In this document: piece by piece, positions 9,675 to 19,310 of the stretch
Layout: each line of letters opens with the position of its first letter
Numbering within the stretch: position 1 is the stretch's first letter
Assembly: GCA_028875655.1 (NCBI GenBank)
Contig: JAPPCX010000066.1
Location: forward strand, 18,412-82,411
Length of the DNA: 64,000 nucleotides
Direction: 5' to 3'
DNA from: Chloroflexota bacterium
GTDB lineage: Bacteria > Chloroflexota > Dehalococcoidia > Lucifugimonadales > UBA3495
Made by a program: the position numbers and the translations under genes
Notes under the pieces: model-generated
What the model was told of the DNA's origin: nothing
Databases searched by the model: none
What the model saw: the letters and a program-made list of their open reading frames with translations, nothing else

Positions 9675-10791
9675 CCCTGCAATCCGATACCCCAGCGGCC
9701 GGCTTCATCGGCAGAATCCCGGTACGCAACATCTGGCTGCTTCTTCTCTATGCCTCCCAGCTATACCGCGAACTGCCGGCCTCCCGCCGCGTCGCGCTGG
9801 AAGACGCGCCGGACGACATACCGGACTTGGTGGCCGAAATACTCGCCAACGCGGTTGAACGCCGGCTGCGGCGCAACCTGACCGCCGGCTACCAGCGACG
9901 GCAAGCTGACCTCAACCGGGTGCGCGGACGCATCAACCTGTTGCGCACCGAACGCCGTCAGCTGCTCCAGCGCGCCCGCGTCGCCTGCGTTTTCGACGAG
10001 CTGACCGTTGACACGCCCCGCAATCGCTACGTCAGGGCCGCGTTGACCCACGTCGCCGGCGTGGTCAAGGAACCGAATTTGCGGCATCGCTGCCGCGACC
10101 TGGCGCTCCGTCTGGAAATGGCGGCGTAACCGGCTGCCTGGACTCCAACAGGGCGCGAAAAATTGCGCCGTTCGCTAACGCCGGCTGGGTTGACTCCCAC
10201 GAGCGGCAGATGCTCGCGGCGGCCCAATTGGCCTTGAATCTTCACATCCCCACCGAGCAGGCCGGCCGCGCCCTGCTGCCCGTCGCCAACCGGCGAGAAA
10301 CCCAGGGGTGGAGACTTTATGAAGCTGCCGTAGCGGGTTTCTATGACGCTACGCTATCGCATCAGGGCTGGCGGGTCAGAGGGCAGAGCGGAATCGCATG
10401 GCCGATGGAAAACCCGACTCCCGGTCTGCCGGCGATAATGCCGGGGATGACGCGCGACATCGTTCTGGAACGCGGCGACCAGCGCATCATAATCGACACC
10501 AAGTTCACCGAGATAGTCAGCCCCGGACAATACGGTAACACGACCCTCAAAAGCGCTAACATCTACCAGCTATACGCCTACCTGCGCTCCCAGGAACAAC
10601 CCGCCGATCTACTCTCGCTCCACTCAAGCGGAGTCCTCCTCTACCCGGCCATCGACGCCCGCGTTGACGAATCGGCAACCGTACAGGGCCACCGGATCCG
10701 TTTCGCCACCGTTGACCTCTCCGCCGGAACTCAAACGATCCGCAAGCAACTGCTGCGGATCGTAGAAGACCGGCCGATTGACTCCTGCTAA
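9671..10791 (+). pseudogene. mcrC: McrC-like nuclease subunit, frameshifted near 10123-10131
   Basis: N-terminal half IPVRNIWLLLLYASQLYRE...; C-terminal half MTRDIVLERGDQRIIIDTKFT (PD-(D/E)xK). Stop GCGTAA; the shifted frame stays open to 10791; one extra G gives LEMAGVTGCLDSN... Confidence 0.85.
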
Positions 10792-11531
10792 CTAAATCTC
10801 GGCGGCGTTTCACCATCGCTGCTGTCGCCGGTGTCGTCCCGCAGGCTCCGCCGTCGTGAGCGCGGACTGCGTTCGGGAGCGTCCTCCGCCTCGTCCGCAG
10901 TCGTCTCGGCCCGGGGTTCCTCGGCGGGTTCACTGCCATCTGCAACCGAGGATTCAACCACGTCGGACACGCTGCCGCCCTCGCCCTCCTCATCCGGTTG
11001 CGGCGCGTACTGCGGGTTGGCCCGCCAGAAGTCCTTGACCGCCCCGTCCAGGTAGCGGTGCATCTCCTCCGGCTCCCTCACCTGTAGCGGAATCCGCCGG
11101 CGGTTCACCGTATAGACGCGCAGCGGGTCGCCCATGAACCCCCGGTCCAGCACCACCTCGCGGATGTCGCTGAAATGTATCGTGCGCTGCCGTGGCATGC
11201 CGAACATGATGATCAGCGCGTCCGAATATACCCGGTACTGGCGCGGCGACGTCAGCCAGGAATACGCGCCCACGCCCAGGCCGACAATCACTAGCAGCCA
11301 CGCGCTGCCCCGGTTGGTCGATGCCGCGTTGTCGCCGCCTTCCGGAGAGGCGCCTTCGGTTTGCGCGGCGGGTTCACTGCTCGCCCGGGGGCTGCACGCT
11401 GCCGCCAGCGGGTCAAACCCGGCCGCTTGCAAAAGCCCCAGTACCACCACCACCGCCGCGAGGATCAGGGTGAGGTTGAAACGTACTCTGCTTGGCGCCC
11501 AATATATCAATGTCGTTTCGGGCTGCTGCAT
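10788..11531 (-). CDS. Membrane protein with bacterial PH-like domain
   Basis: Two TM segments then YRVYSDALIIMFGMPRQRTIHFSDIREVVLDRG; acidic/arginine-rich tail; likely start MQQPETTLIYW. Confidence 0.6.
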   Translation of the reverse strand: MQQPETTLIYWAPSRVRFNLTLILAAVVVVLGLLQAAGFDPLAAACSPRASSEPAAQTEGASPEGGDNAASTNRGSAWLLVIVGLGVGAYSWLTSPRQYRVYSDALIIMFGMPRQRTIHFSDIREVVLDRGFMGDPLRVYTVNRRRIPLQVREPEEMHRYLDGAVKDFWRANPQYAPQPDEEGEGGSVSDVVESSVADGSEPAEEPRAETTADEAEDAPERSPRSRRRSLRDDTGDSSDGETPPRFS

Positions 11532-11662
11532 TTCGATATTGCACCTGTAATGTTTGTGATGACTGACGCGCGTGGATCCAGTATCCGGCGCGGCGGATAT
11601 GTTACCACAGGCGCCGTGATAACATGGCTTTGTACGCAACCGCTTGGGCGGAGGGTAGGAAA

Positions 11663-11998
11663 ATGCTGAACTTGAGCGCTGATGAACAGGCGTGGCTGGA
11701 CGAATACCGCCGGCAGCTGGCGGAACAGTTCCCCGGGCTGGTGGAGGACATCATCATCTTCGGGCCATACGCCCGCGGCATTTCCGACCCGGACGTGGAT
11801 TTCAACACGCTGGTGCTGATCAAGGAAGGCGACCGCAACAAAGCTGGTCAGGTCTCTTATTTGGGCCATATGTTGGATATGACCGGTTTTTTTGTGGCCC
11901 CGACGATTTTCGTCCGCAACGCGGCGGAATGGGCGAAGTCCAAGCGCGACGGCGGTTGGATGTACGATATGGTGTGCGATGGTATTAGTGCGCTATGA
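11663..11998 (+). CDS. MNT-type nucleotidyltransferase (HEPN/MNT toxin-antitoxin partner)
   Basis: IIIFGPYARGISDPDVDFNTLVLI; overlaps downstream HEPN gene by 4 bp. Confidence 0.7.
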   Translation: MLNLSADEQAWLDEYRRQLAEQFPGLVEDIIIFGPYARGISDPDVDFNTLVLIKEGDRNKAGQVSYLGHMLDMTGFFVAPTIFVRNAAEWAKSKRDGGWMYDMVCDGISAL

Positions 11999-12408
11999 GC
12001 GAAGTGCGCGCGATTGCCGAGTCGCAACGGGCGGAGGACTGCCGGCAAGCTGCCGAGCTCTGCCTCCGGCATGGCTTCTACGCCGATTCGATTTCACGGT
12101 CATATTATGCGGTCCTACACGCTGCCAGAGCCGCCTTGGCTCTGTACGATGTAACGATTAAGAATCACCGTGGCCTCACCAGTATGTTCGGCCTGCACAT
12201 TGTGCAAGCCGGATTGGTTGAAGGGCATTGGGGTTCTACCGTTGGGCAACTTTCTGCCTTACGCATGGCCGCCGACTACGATGTTGAGGTGGTTTTCGCA
12301 GCAGCCGACGCTGACGGCACCTATGAGCAAGCCGTCGGGTTTGTCAGTCGCATCCATACCCTGCTCTCCGACTCCATAGATCCCGGGCGGCTGCAACAGC
12401 AATCATAA
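11995..12408 (+). CDS. HEPN-domain protein (UPF0332-like)
   Basis: HGFYADSISRSYYAVLHAARAALALYDVTIKNHRGLTSMFGLHIV. Confidence 0.75.
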   Translation: MSEVRAIAESQRAEDCRQAAELCLRHGFYADSISRSYYAVLHAARAALALYDVTIKNHRGLTSMFGLHIVQAGLVEGHWGSTVGQLSALRMAADYDVEVVFAAADADGTYEQAVGFVSRIHTLLSDSIDPGRLQQQS

Positions 12409-12494
12409 CCGGCTCGCTTGACCCCCCGGCGTGTTGATGCCAGAATTGACTGCATCATTTACCAGCGACACACAACGTGCAGGAGGCGACGGCC

Positions 12495-13277
12495 ATGCGC
12501 ATTTGCAGGTTTCGCACGGGCGACCGGGTAGCTTACGGAATAGTTGACGGAGATACGGTCCTGGAAGTTCAGGGCGGTTTGTTTGACGGCCTCAAAGAAT
12601 CGGGCAGCAGGTACGCGTTGAGTTCGGTCAAGCTGCTGCCGCCGGTCGTGCCGCCCACCTTTTACGCCGCCGGCATCAACTTCCCGGAACACGTCACCTG
12701 GGCCGCCCACATGCGGGGCGAAGAACCCAACCTACCCAAGAAAGCCGATGTCGGATACCGCGCCGTCAACGCCCTCACCGGCCACGGCGACCCCATCATG
12801 GTCCCGGCCGACGCCACCGAGGAGCTCCAGTACGAGGGCGAGGTAGTGGTGGTCATCGGCAAGGAATGTCGCAACGTGAGCCAGGATGAAGCTCTGGACT
12901 ACGTGTTCGGCTACACCATCGGCAACGACGTGAGCGAAAGGTACTGGCAACGCAACGACCGCACCATGTGGCGCGCCAAGAACACCGACACCTTCAAACC
13001 CATGGGCCCGTGGATCGAAACTGACGTTGACCCGGACGAGATCCACGTCACCATCCAGGTCAACGAGCGGGTCGTCGGCGAATACGACCTCAAGACCGCC
13101 ATCTTCGGCGTGCGCGAGTACATAAGCGATATGAGCAAGTACCTCACGCTGGTTCCCGGCGATGTCCTCTGGATGGGCACCGACGGCGCCACTGAAAACA
13201 TGAAGGACGGCGACGTGTGCGACATCACGGTCACCGGCATCGGCACTCTGAGCAACCCGGTGGTGTGGGGTAAATAA
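12495..13277 (+). CDS. Fumarylacetoacetate hydrolase family protein
   Basis: FYAAGINFPEHV...EGEVVVVIGKECRNVSQDEALDYVFGYTIGNDVSER. Confidence 0.9.
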   Translation: MRICRFRTGDRVAYGIVDGDTVLEVQGGLFDGLKESGSRYALSSVKLLPPVVPPTFYAAGINFPEHVTWAAHMRGEEPNLPKKADVGYRAVNALTGHGDPIMVPADATEELQYEGEVVVVIGKECRNVSQDEALDYVFGYTIGNDVSERYWQRNDRTMWRAKNTDTFKPMGPWIETDVDPDEIHVTIQVNERVVGEYDLKTAIFGVREYISDMSKYLTLVPGDVLWMGTDGATENMKDGDVCDITVTGIGTLSNPVVWGK

Positions 13278-13313
13278 CCGCGATTCTTCGCGGTGTCGCG
13301 AGTACACGCTCTT

Positions 13314-13341
13314 GTAGGGGCGACGCATGCGTCGCCCCTAC
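13314..13341. repeat. GTAGGGGCG...CGCCCCTAC hairpin repeat
   Basis: gtaggggcgacgcatgcgtcgcccctac. Confidence 0.85.
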
Positions 13342-13363
13342 CCGGCTTACCCCCTTTCATGCC

Positions 13364-14197
13364 ATGACTACCCCCGGCGAAATCTTGACGTGCCATCGTT
13401 GCGGCGCATCCTACGCGCCGGAACATCGCTTCTGCGGCTCGTGCGGCGCGGAAGTCCGCCCTGCCGTTTCCCCTCCAGTAGCTGAGGAGCCGCCCGCTCC
13501 CGTCGCTCCCCCTGCCGCGCGTCCCAGGTCGTCTGACGAACTGGACCGCTTGGCCGGCGCGCCCTACGACCCGTCGCCGCGCACGGAGGCTGTTCCGGTT
13601 GGGCAGCTGGACGATACGCTCCGTTACTACATACCTCCCAACCGGATTGTTCTCCTTACGGTCCTCAGCGCCGGGCTGTACATCTTCTACTGGATGTACA
13701 TAACATGGCGACACTACCGGGACCACACCGGGGAAACCGCCTATCCAATTTTCCACGCCCTTTCGTTGATGGTGCCCGTCTATCAGTTCTTCCGGCTCCA
13801 CGCCCACATGCGCGTGTTCCAGGAGCTGATGGAAGCCCGCGACGTTCCCAGCACTCTCAGTCCACTCCGCGCCGTGGGCATCTACTTCGGCGTCGTTATG
13901 CTCGAGATGGTCGCGTTCCGTCTGGTCGCCGAGCCAACTCTCACTGGCACCCAGCAGGTGGCCTACTTTGTCATCAACGCGGTGCAGGTGATTGTCCTGA
14001 CCTGGCTGAGCGCCCACGCCCAGGGCAACCTCAACCGTTTCTGGCAGCGCAGGCTCGGCCCCAGGTTGGGCCCGGCGCCGCTGAGCCCGGTGGAGATTGC
14101 CCTGGTAATCCTGGGCCTTCTGGAGTGGGGAATGCTGCTGGTCATCCTCATCGACCCCACCTTGCTTCCTTCCGACCCGGCGTCCTCCGCTCCATAA
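13364..14197 (+). CDS. Zinc-ribbon + DUF4234-like membrane protein
   Basis: CHRCGASYAPEHRFCGSCGAEV then multiple TM; VLSAGLYIFYWMYITWRHYRDH. Confidence 0.7.
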   Translation: MTTPGEILTCHRCGASYAPEHRFCGSCGAEVRPAVSPPVAEEPPAPVAPPAARPRSSDELDRLAGAPYDPSPRTEAVPVGQLDDTLRYYIPPNRIVLLTVLSAGLYIFYWMYITWRHYRDHTGETAYPIFHALSLMVPVYQFFRLHAHMRVFQELMEARDVPSTLSPLRAVGIYFGVVMLEMVAFRLVAEPTLTGTQQVAYFVINAVQVIVLTWLSAHAQGNLNRFWQRRLGPRLGPAPLSPVEIALVILGLLEWGMLLVILIDPTLLPSDPASSAP

Positions 14198-14297
14198 ATT
14201 CCTGCATCCGGTCTTCCGCCATCCCGCCTTTCCCGCAAAAGTCGCAGATGCGCCTTTGGCGTACGGGAATCCACAAGGGCAAGGCGCAACGGGTTCC

Positions 14298-15812
14298 ATG
14301 ATCTGGGTCATCGCAGTCTTCGCCGTCTATTTCGCCATGCTCATCGCTATCGCGGTGGCCGGCATGCGTCGGATGCGCGATATGTCCGAGTACGTTCTGG
14401 GAGGCCGCCGGCTCAGCAGCATCACGGCCGCGTTGAGCGCCGGCTCCTCAACCACCAGCGCATGGACCATGCTGGCCCTGCCGGCACTGGCCTTCACCAA
14501 CGGCATCGTGGAGATCTGGGTCCCCGTCGCCATCGTAGTGGGCGTGTGGCTGAGCTGGACGCTTATCGCCAGCCGGTTGCGCCGTTATACCATCACCGCC
14601 GGCGATGTCCTCACCATCCCTGAGTTCCTTGAAGTCCGTTTCGGCGACCGCACCGGCATCCTCAGAACCGCGGCGGCGTTAATCACCATCCTGTTCGTAA
14701 TCTTCTACGTCAGCTCGGGATTGGTCGGCGGCGCAAAGCTCCTGGAGACGATTTTCGGCCTCGACTACGTCACCGGAGTAATCCTTACGCTCGTCGCCAT
14801 AGCGTCGTACACGCTTATCGGCGGGTTCATGGCCGTCTCACGCACCGACGTAACGCAGGCGTTGATGATGCTGGTTAGCCTGCTGATCATGGTTGTCTTC
14901 CTGGCCGGCTGGACCGAAAGTCCCTTCCTGGAGATCGGGAACTACTCTTCCAGTTGGCTCAATCCGTTTAACTCCGCCGCCGGCTCGCCCGTCGCCCTCT
15001 CCGCTATCTTGTCCATGGCCGGCTGGGCTGTCGGCGGCCTGGGAGCCCAGCGGATCCTCCAGAGATTCATGGCATTGGAGCGCGACGATCAAGTGGCGAA
15101 AAGCCGCCGTCTGTCCGTCGCATGGCTGGTGGCCGTGTTCGTCCTCGCCGTACTGCTGGGCGTTATCGCCCGTCCCGCCCTGGCTGGCGTCGGAATGCTC
15201 GACCAGGCCGCCGACCCCGAACGGGTCTATCTGGTGATGTCCGAAGTGTTCTTCCATCCGGTGGTCGCCGGACTCTTGCTGACGGCGGTCATCGCGGCGG
15301 TGATGAGCACCGCGGACTCCCAGTTGCTGCTGGCGTCGGCGGTCGCCACCGACGACCTGCCCTTCATCAAGGGCGTTACCTACCGCATATCGGGCAACTC
15401 CCGCGTCTGGTTGGGCCGCCTGCTGCTGGTCATCATCGGCATCGCGGCGGCGTTGGTGTCCATCTACTACCCCGGCTCTATCGCTAACCTGGTCAGTTAC
15501 GCCTGGGGTGGCATGGGCGCAGCCTTCGGCCCGGTCACTCTGCTCGCGCTTTACTGGCGCAGGTTCAACACTTGGGGAGCAGCGGCGTCTATCGTCGCCG
15601 GCACGCTGGCGGCGTCCGCGTGGGCCCTCTTCGATGGTGGCCCTTCGGGTGTCTGGGACATTGCGCCGGCCGTGCCGGCTTTCGTGATCGCATCGACCAC
15701 CGCCGTGGTAGTGGCCGGATTCACGCCGCCGCCCCTGGCGGACGTGGTTCGGTTGTTCGACCGGGTTAACGGTAATGTCGCCGTTCCGCCTCCGCCTGCT
15801 GCTGCCAAATAA
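14298..15812 (+). CDS. Sodium:solute symporter (SSS family)
   Basis: About 13 hydrophobic segments; MRDMSEYVLGGRRLSSITAALSAGSSTTSAWTM. Confidence 0.88.
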   Translation: MIWVIAVFAVYFAMLIAIAVAGMRRMRDMSEYVLGGRRLSSITAALSAGSSTTSAWTMLALPALAFTNGIVEIWVPVAIVVGVWLSWTLIASRLRRYTITAGDVLTIPEFLEVRFGDRTGILRTAAALITILFVIFYVSSGLVGGAKLLETIFGLDYVTGVILTLVAIASYTLIGGFMAVSRTDVTQALMMLVSLLIMVVFLAGWTESPFLEIGNYSSSWLNPFNSAAGSPVALSAILSMAGWAVGGLGAQRILQRFMALERDDQVAKSRRLSVAWLVAVFVLAVLLGVIARPALAGVGMLDQAADPERVYLVMSEVFFHPVVAGLLLTAVIAAVMSTADSQLLLASAVATDDLPFIKGVTYRISGNSRVWLGRLLLVIIGIAAALVSIYYPGSIANLVSYAWGGMGAAFGPVTLLALYWRRFNTWGAAASIVAGTLAASAWALFDGGPSGVWDIAPAVPAFVIASTTAVVVAGFTPPPLADVVRLFDRVNGNVAVPPPPAAAK

Positions 15813-16436
15813 CTACCGCGCACCCAGCGCCACCTGCACCATCCGCTTCTCCAGCGCCAGGGCCATCTCGGTGGTCAACTCGGTGCGCTCGTGCTCGCCA
15901 ATCACTCCCACGAACGCGACGCCCAGCAACCTCCCCACGCGGAAGTCAATAACCGTGGACGACAACAACCCGGCCGGGCCGCCCTGCAGAACGCGCAGGC
16001 CCACCGCTTCATCATAAAAGCCGTCTGCCTCCAACCGGTCAACCGATATTATCTGTTGTCCCGAACCCACGCTCTCACCAAGGTTGTCCTCAAAGTCCTT
16101 GACGAAAATGTCGGACATCCAGCCCGATACTTGCTCCGGGTTTTCAAACAAGTGGACGACCGTGGCCCCAACGAAATTCACTCCACTGGACGGCGTCACG
16201 TCGGAGGTTGGCACGAACTCGCGCATGAAACCGCCGATGCGACCCGCGTTGCGAAAGCGCTCGGCAGTGCTGCCCTTGAAGCCGTTTTCGGCCATTTCCG
16301 CGTTGTCCAGCGGGCCCGACCGCGCCAGTTGATAACCCCGCAGGTCGTCGGGCAGGTCCGTGGTCTCCAGCGTCATATATTCCAGGTCGGCCTCGCCGAC
16401 CCGGTACGTAGCGGTCCACAGCGGGTTCGATGTCAC
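15813..16436 (-). CDS. Hypothetical protein
   Basis: Intact 207-aa ORF filling the gap. Confidence 0.6.
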   Translation of the reverse strand: MTSNPLWTATYRVGEADLEYMTLETTDLPDDLRGYQLARSGPLDNAEMAENGFKGSTAERFRNAGRIGGFMREFVPTSDVTPSSGVNFVGATVVHLFENPEQVSGWMSDIFVKDFEDNLGESVGSGQQIISVDRLEADGFYDEAVGLRVLQGGPAGLLSSTVIDFRVGRLLGVAFVGVIGEHERTELTTEMALALEKRMVQVALGAR

Positions 16437-16452
16437 TGGGGTTCCTCCGGGT

Positions 16453-16480
16453 GTAGGGGCGAATAATCATTCGCCCCTAC
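16453..16480. repeat. GTAGGGGCG...CGCCCCTAC hairpin repeat
   Basis: gtaggggcgaataatcattcgcccctac. Confidence 0.9.
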
Positions 16481-16495
16481 TCGTCTATTTTCCCG

Positions 16496-16583
16496 TCATT
16501 CCCGTCTATTACGCGGTCATTCCGGGCTGTTCCCCTATCATTCCGGCTATCTCCCTGTCATTCCCGGGAAAGCGGGAATCCGG
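16496..16583. repeat. 20-21-bp-period degenerate half-palindrome array ending in full palindrome
   Basis: TCATTCC units at 16496, 16517, 16538, 16558; last continues tcattcccgggaaagcgggaat. Confidence 0.8.
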
Positions 16584-16609
16584 AAATCGTTGCCGGCGGT
16601 TGTTTGGGA

Positions 16610-17686
16610 TTAAGCGGCCACCATCGGATAAACGTGGCGTCCCCGGGACATTTCCACCGGCACGTCCGTGCGCGTCCACTCGTTGCCGCCATCGTTGCTG
16701 CAATAGACGTGGCCGTCCCGGTCGCAGCAATACACGTTGCTCGGCGCGTTGCGGTCAATCGCGATCTGGAACATGCGCGCCGGGGCAACCTCGCCCAGGT
16801 CAACCCGCTCCCAGGTTTCGCCCGCGTCCGTCGAACGCACCAGCACGCCGGCGTCGATGGTGCCGGCCGGCGCGCTCCCGCCGCCGGCGCCTGCCGCCAG
16901 GTACATGTTGTTGGGATTCGTGGGGTCCACCACCAGATCCCGGCAGTAGCTCCCGCCCTCGAACATTTCCTCAATCGGCACGAACTCCCAGTCGCTGCCT
17001 CGCTCCCGACTGCGGAACATCGCCAGCTGCGTGATGATGTACACCAGCCCGGGAGACGCGGGATTCACCTGAACGCCGTGCAGGTCAACCGGCCCCAGGC
17101 GTGTGTAGTGCCCGTCGGTGATGCAGGACCACGTCTCGCCGCCGTCGGTCGACTTGATCAGACCGCCCACTTCAATCGCCCCGTACACGTCGTCCGGGTA
17201 TGCCGGGTCAATGCTGAGGCCGATGACTCGCTTGCAGATTTCATAAGGGTTCATGGTGATGTGCGGATGCACCAACCCCTCGGTGTTCATCTGACGCCAG
17301 GTATCGCCCCCGTCGTCGGAGCGGCAGACGCGCCCCGCGTCATAGCCCGCGAACATGATGCTGGAGTCGTTGGGGTGGGCGGCCAGCGACCACACGTCAC
17401 CGCTGAGGGTGTCGGTGCGGCGCCAGTTTTCGCCCCGGTCGTCGGTGCGATACACGCCGTCCTGGGTGCCGGCGAAAATCGTGGCCGGCCGGTCCGGATG
17501 GGCCAGCAGGGCGCGAACCTGCGGACTCTCCGGCAGTCCGTTCTCAATGGCGACCCACTGGGATTCGCCCTCGGTCAGGCGGTACATTCCGCCCTCGCCC
17601 AGTGGGGTGCCCTCTGCCCCAATGATCAGGGCGCTCTCGCCGGCCAGACCGACATATACGTTGGTGTTGTGTGCTGTGATAGTCAT
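16610..17686 (-). CDS. BNR/sialidase-like beta-propeller protein
   Basis: Repeated SxDxGxTW motifs (STDGGETWSC, STDAGETWERV, SNDGGNEWTR). Confidence 0.8.
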   Translation of the reverse strand: MTITAHNTNVYVGLAGESALIIGAEGTPLGEGGMYRLTEGESQWVAIENGLPESPQVRALLAHPDRPATIFAGTQDGVYRTDDRGENWRRTDTLSGDVWSLAAHPNDSSIMFAGYDAGRVCRSDDGGDTWRQMNTEGLVHPHITMNPYEICKRVIGLSIDPAYPDDVYGAIEVGGLIKSTDGGETWSCITDGHYTRLGPVDLHGVQVNPASPGLVYIITQLAMFRSRERGSDWEFVPIEEMFEGGSYCRDLVVDPTNPNNMYLAAGAGGGSAPAGTIDAGVLVRSTDAGETWERVDLGEVAPARMFQIAIDRNAPSNVYCCDRDGHVYCSNDGGNEWTRTDVPVEMSRGRHVYPMVAA

Positions 17687-17820
17687 TGCTTATTCTCCTG
17701 GTGGCGGCTCGGTCTCGGTTTTACAGATTGTTGGCGGAACGGCGCGCCTTGTCAAGGGTTGTCAACCCTGCTTGTCATTGCGAGTCCGCCTCTGGCGGGC
17801 GCGGCAATCCCGTTGGCGTA

Positions 17821-18753
17821 TCACGGCCACATGATCCAGCCGGTGCGATTCGTCCGGGCGCGGAACAAGTGGCCGCCTCCCGTCGTAACGTACAGCGTCC
17901 GCATGTCGGCGTCGCCAAAGCAGCAGTTGGTCGGCCGGTCAACTCGCATCGGGTGTGTTTCCAGCACGCGCCCGGCCGGCGATAAAACGTAGATCATCGG
18001 CCCGGGACCGGCGGCCTCCCAACCCGCGCAGACGATGATGTTGCCGTCCTCGTCCAGCGCCATCCCGTCCACTCCGCGCTGCACGCCCTCGCTGCCTTGG
18101 CCGCGCGCGTCCCCGTCCGCTGCGCCCCCGTCGATGCCAAAGGTATGCAGCGTCTTGTACTCTCCCAGCGACCCGTCGTCGTTGATCGGATACGCCCGCA
18201 ACTCCCGCCGGCGATCTACGCCGTAATCGCTCTGCGCGATGTACAGCGTCTTCTGGTCCCGGCTGATCAGGATGCCGTTGGGACGCGATATGTCGGTAGT
18301 GGCCCGCACCAGCTCCCACTGGTCGTTGCCCTTGGGATCCAGCCGCAGCACCGACATGTGGTCCAGTTCCATGGGCCCGCTGTCGCCAATGCCGGAGTAC
18401 GGGTCGGTCAACCAGATGCGACCCGACTTGTCCACTACCAGGTCGTTGGGGTTGTTGTGCCGCTTGCCGTCCAGCAGGTGCGGCAAAGACGTAGCCGTGT
18501 TGGTGGCGGCGTCAAACCTCGCTATGCGCCTCCGCCCCTGCTGGCATCCGTACAGATTGCCCTGGGCGTCAAAGCATAGGCCGTTTGTGTTGAACGCCTC
18601 GGTGAAGTACTCGGTAACCTCGCCGGTTTTCGGGTCGTACCGCAGGATTTGAGACGCCGGAATATGCGTGAAAAGTACCGCTTCCCCATCCCACACCGGC
18701 CCTTCCGTCGTTCCGCCGTAGGGTCCGGCCACCAGTTCAAAGTTCCAGGACAT
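17821..18753 (-). CDS. SMP-30/gluconolactonase/LRE family protein
   Basis: EGPVWDGEAVLFTHIPASQILRYDPKTGEV..., NPNDLVVDKSGRIWLTDPYSG, GVDGMALDEDGNI. Confidence 0.88.
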   Translation of the reverse strand: MSWNFELVAGPYGGTTEGPVWDGEAVLFTHIPASQILRYDPKTGEVTEYFTEAFNTNGLCFDAQGNLYGCQQGRRRIARFDAATNTATSLPHLLDGKRHNNPNDLVVDKSGRIWLTDPYSGIGDSGPMELDHMSVLRLDPKGNDQWELVRATTDISRPNGILISRDQKTLYIAQSDYGVDRRRELRAYPINDDGSLGEYKTLHTFGIDGGAADGDARGQGSEGVQRGVDGMALDEDGNIIVCAGWEAAGPGPMIYVLSPAGRVLETHPMRVDRPTNCCFGDADMRTLYVTTGGGHLFRARTNRTGWIMWP

Positions 18754-18880
18754 ATCGGTTGCACCTCCATAGCTGGTGGCCGCAGTTTAGCACGGGTCAG
18801 GTACAAGGACGCGAAATTGACGGTATCTATCCAGGCCATTATCATCGCTTTGCAGATTACGGTCGGTACGAGGAGATCAG

Positions 18881-19222
18881 ATGGGTACTTTCTACGCTGA
18901 CATCGGCGTCGGCCATCCGCTGGGCGGCGACTTCCTGCCGGTTTCCGCGCTGGTGGATACCGGTTCCACTCATTCGGTGATGCCGGAATCTTTGCTGGCG
19001 TCCTTGAGTCTCGCGCCGATGGAACGCCGAACCTACCGAATTGCGGATGGCAGCTTCATTCAACGCGATGTCGGAGAAGCGCGATTCCGCATTGACAACC
19101 GGGAGCGCACCTGCACCGTCATTTTCGGCTCCGAAGGACAATATCTGCTGGGAGCCACCACCCTGGAAGATTTTGATCTGATGGTTGACCCTACCCGCCC
19201 AATCCCGGCCTCGTCTCCATAG
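18881..19222 (+). CDS. Retropepsin-like aspartic protease (clan AA)
   Basis: ALVDTGSTHSVMPESLL...YLLGATTLEDFDLMVDP. Confidence 0.8.
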   Translation: MGTFYADIGVGHPLGGDFLPVSALVDTGSTHSVMPESLLASLSLAPMERRTYRIADGSFIQRDVGEARFRIDNRERTCTVIFGSEGQYLLGATTLEDFDLMVDPTRPIPASSP

Positions 19223-19256
19223 ACGAACTTCATATCTAACCCACTGACGGCAAGAA

Positions 19257-19284
19257 TAGGGGCGGGTTCGCAAACCCGCCCCAC
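19257..19284. repeat. TAGGGGCGGGTT...AACCCGCCCC hairpin repeat
   Basis: taggggcgggttcgcaaacccgccccac. Confidence 0.75.
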
Positions 19285-19310
19285 TTTTCTCCGGCCCAGA
19301 CTTTCGGGTC

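Noticed and set aside
12911-14311. 466-aa minus-strand ORF
   Set aside because: Antisense to FAH and zinc-ribbon membrane genes; spans an intergenic hairpin repeat
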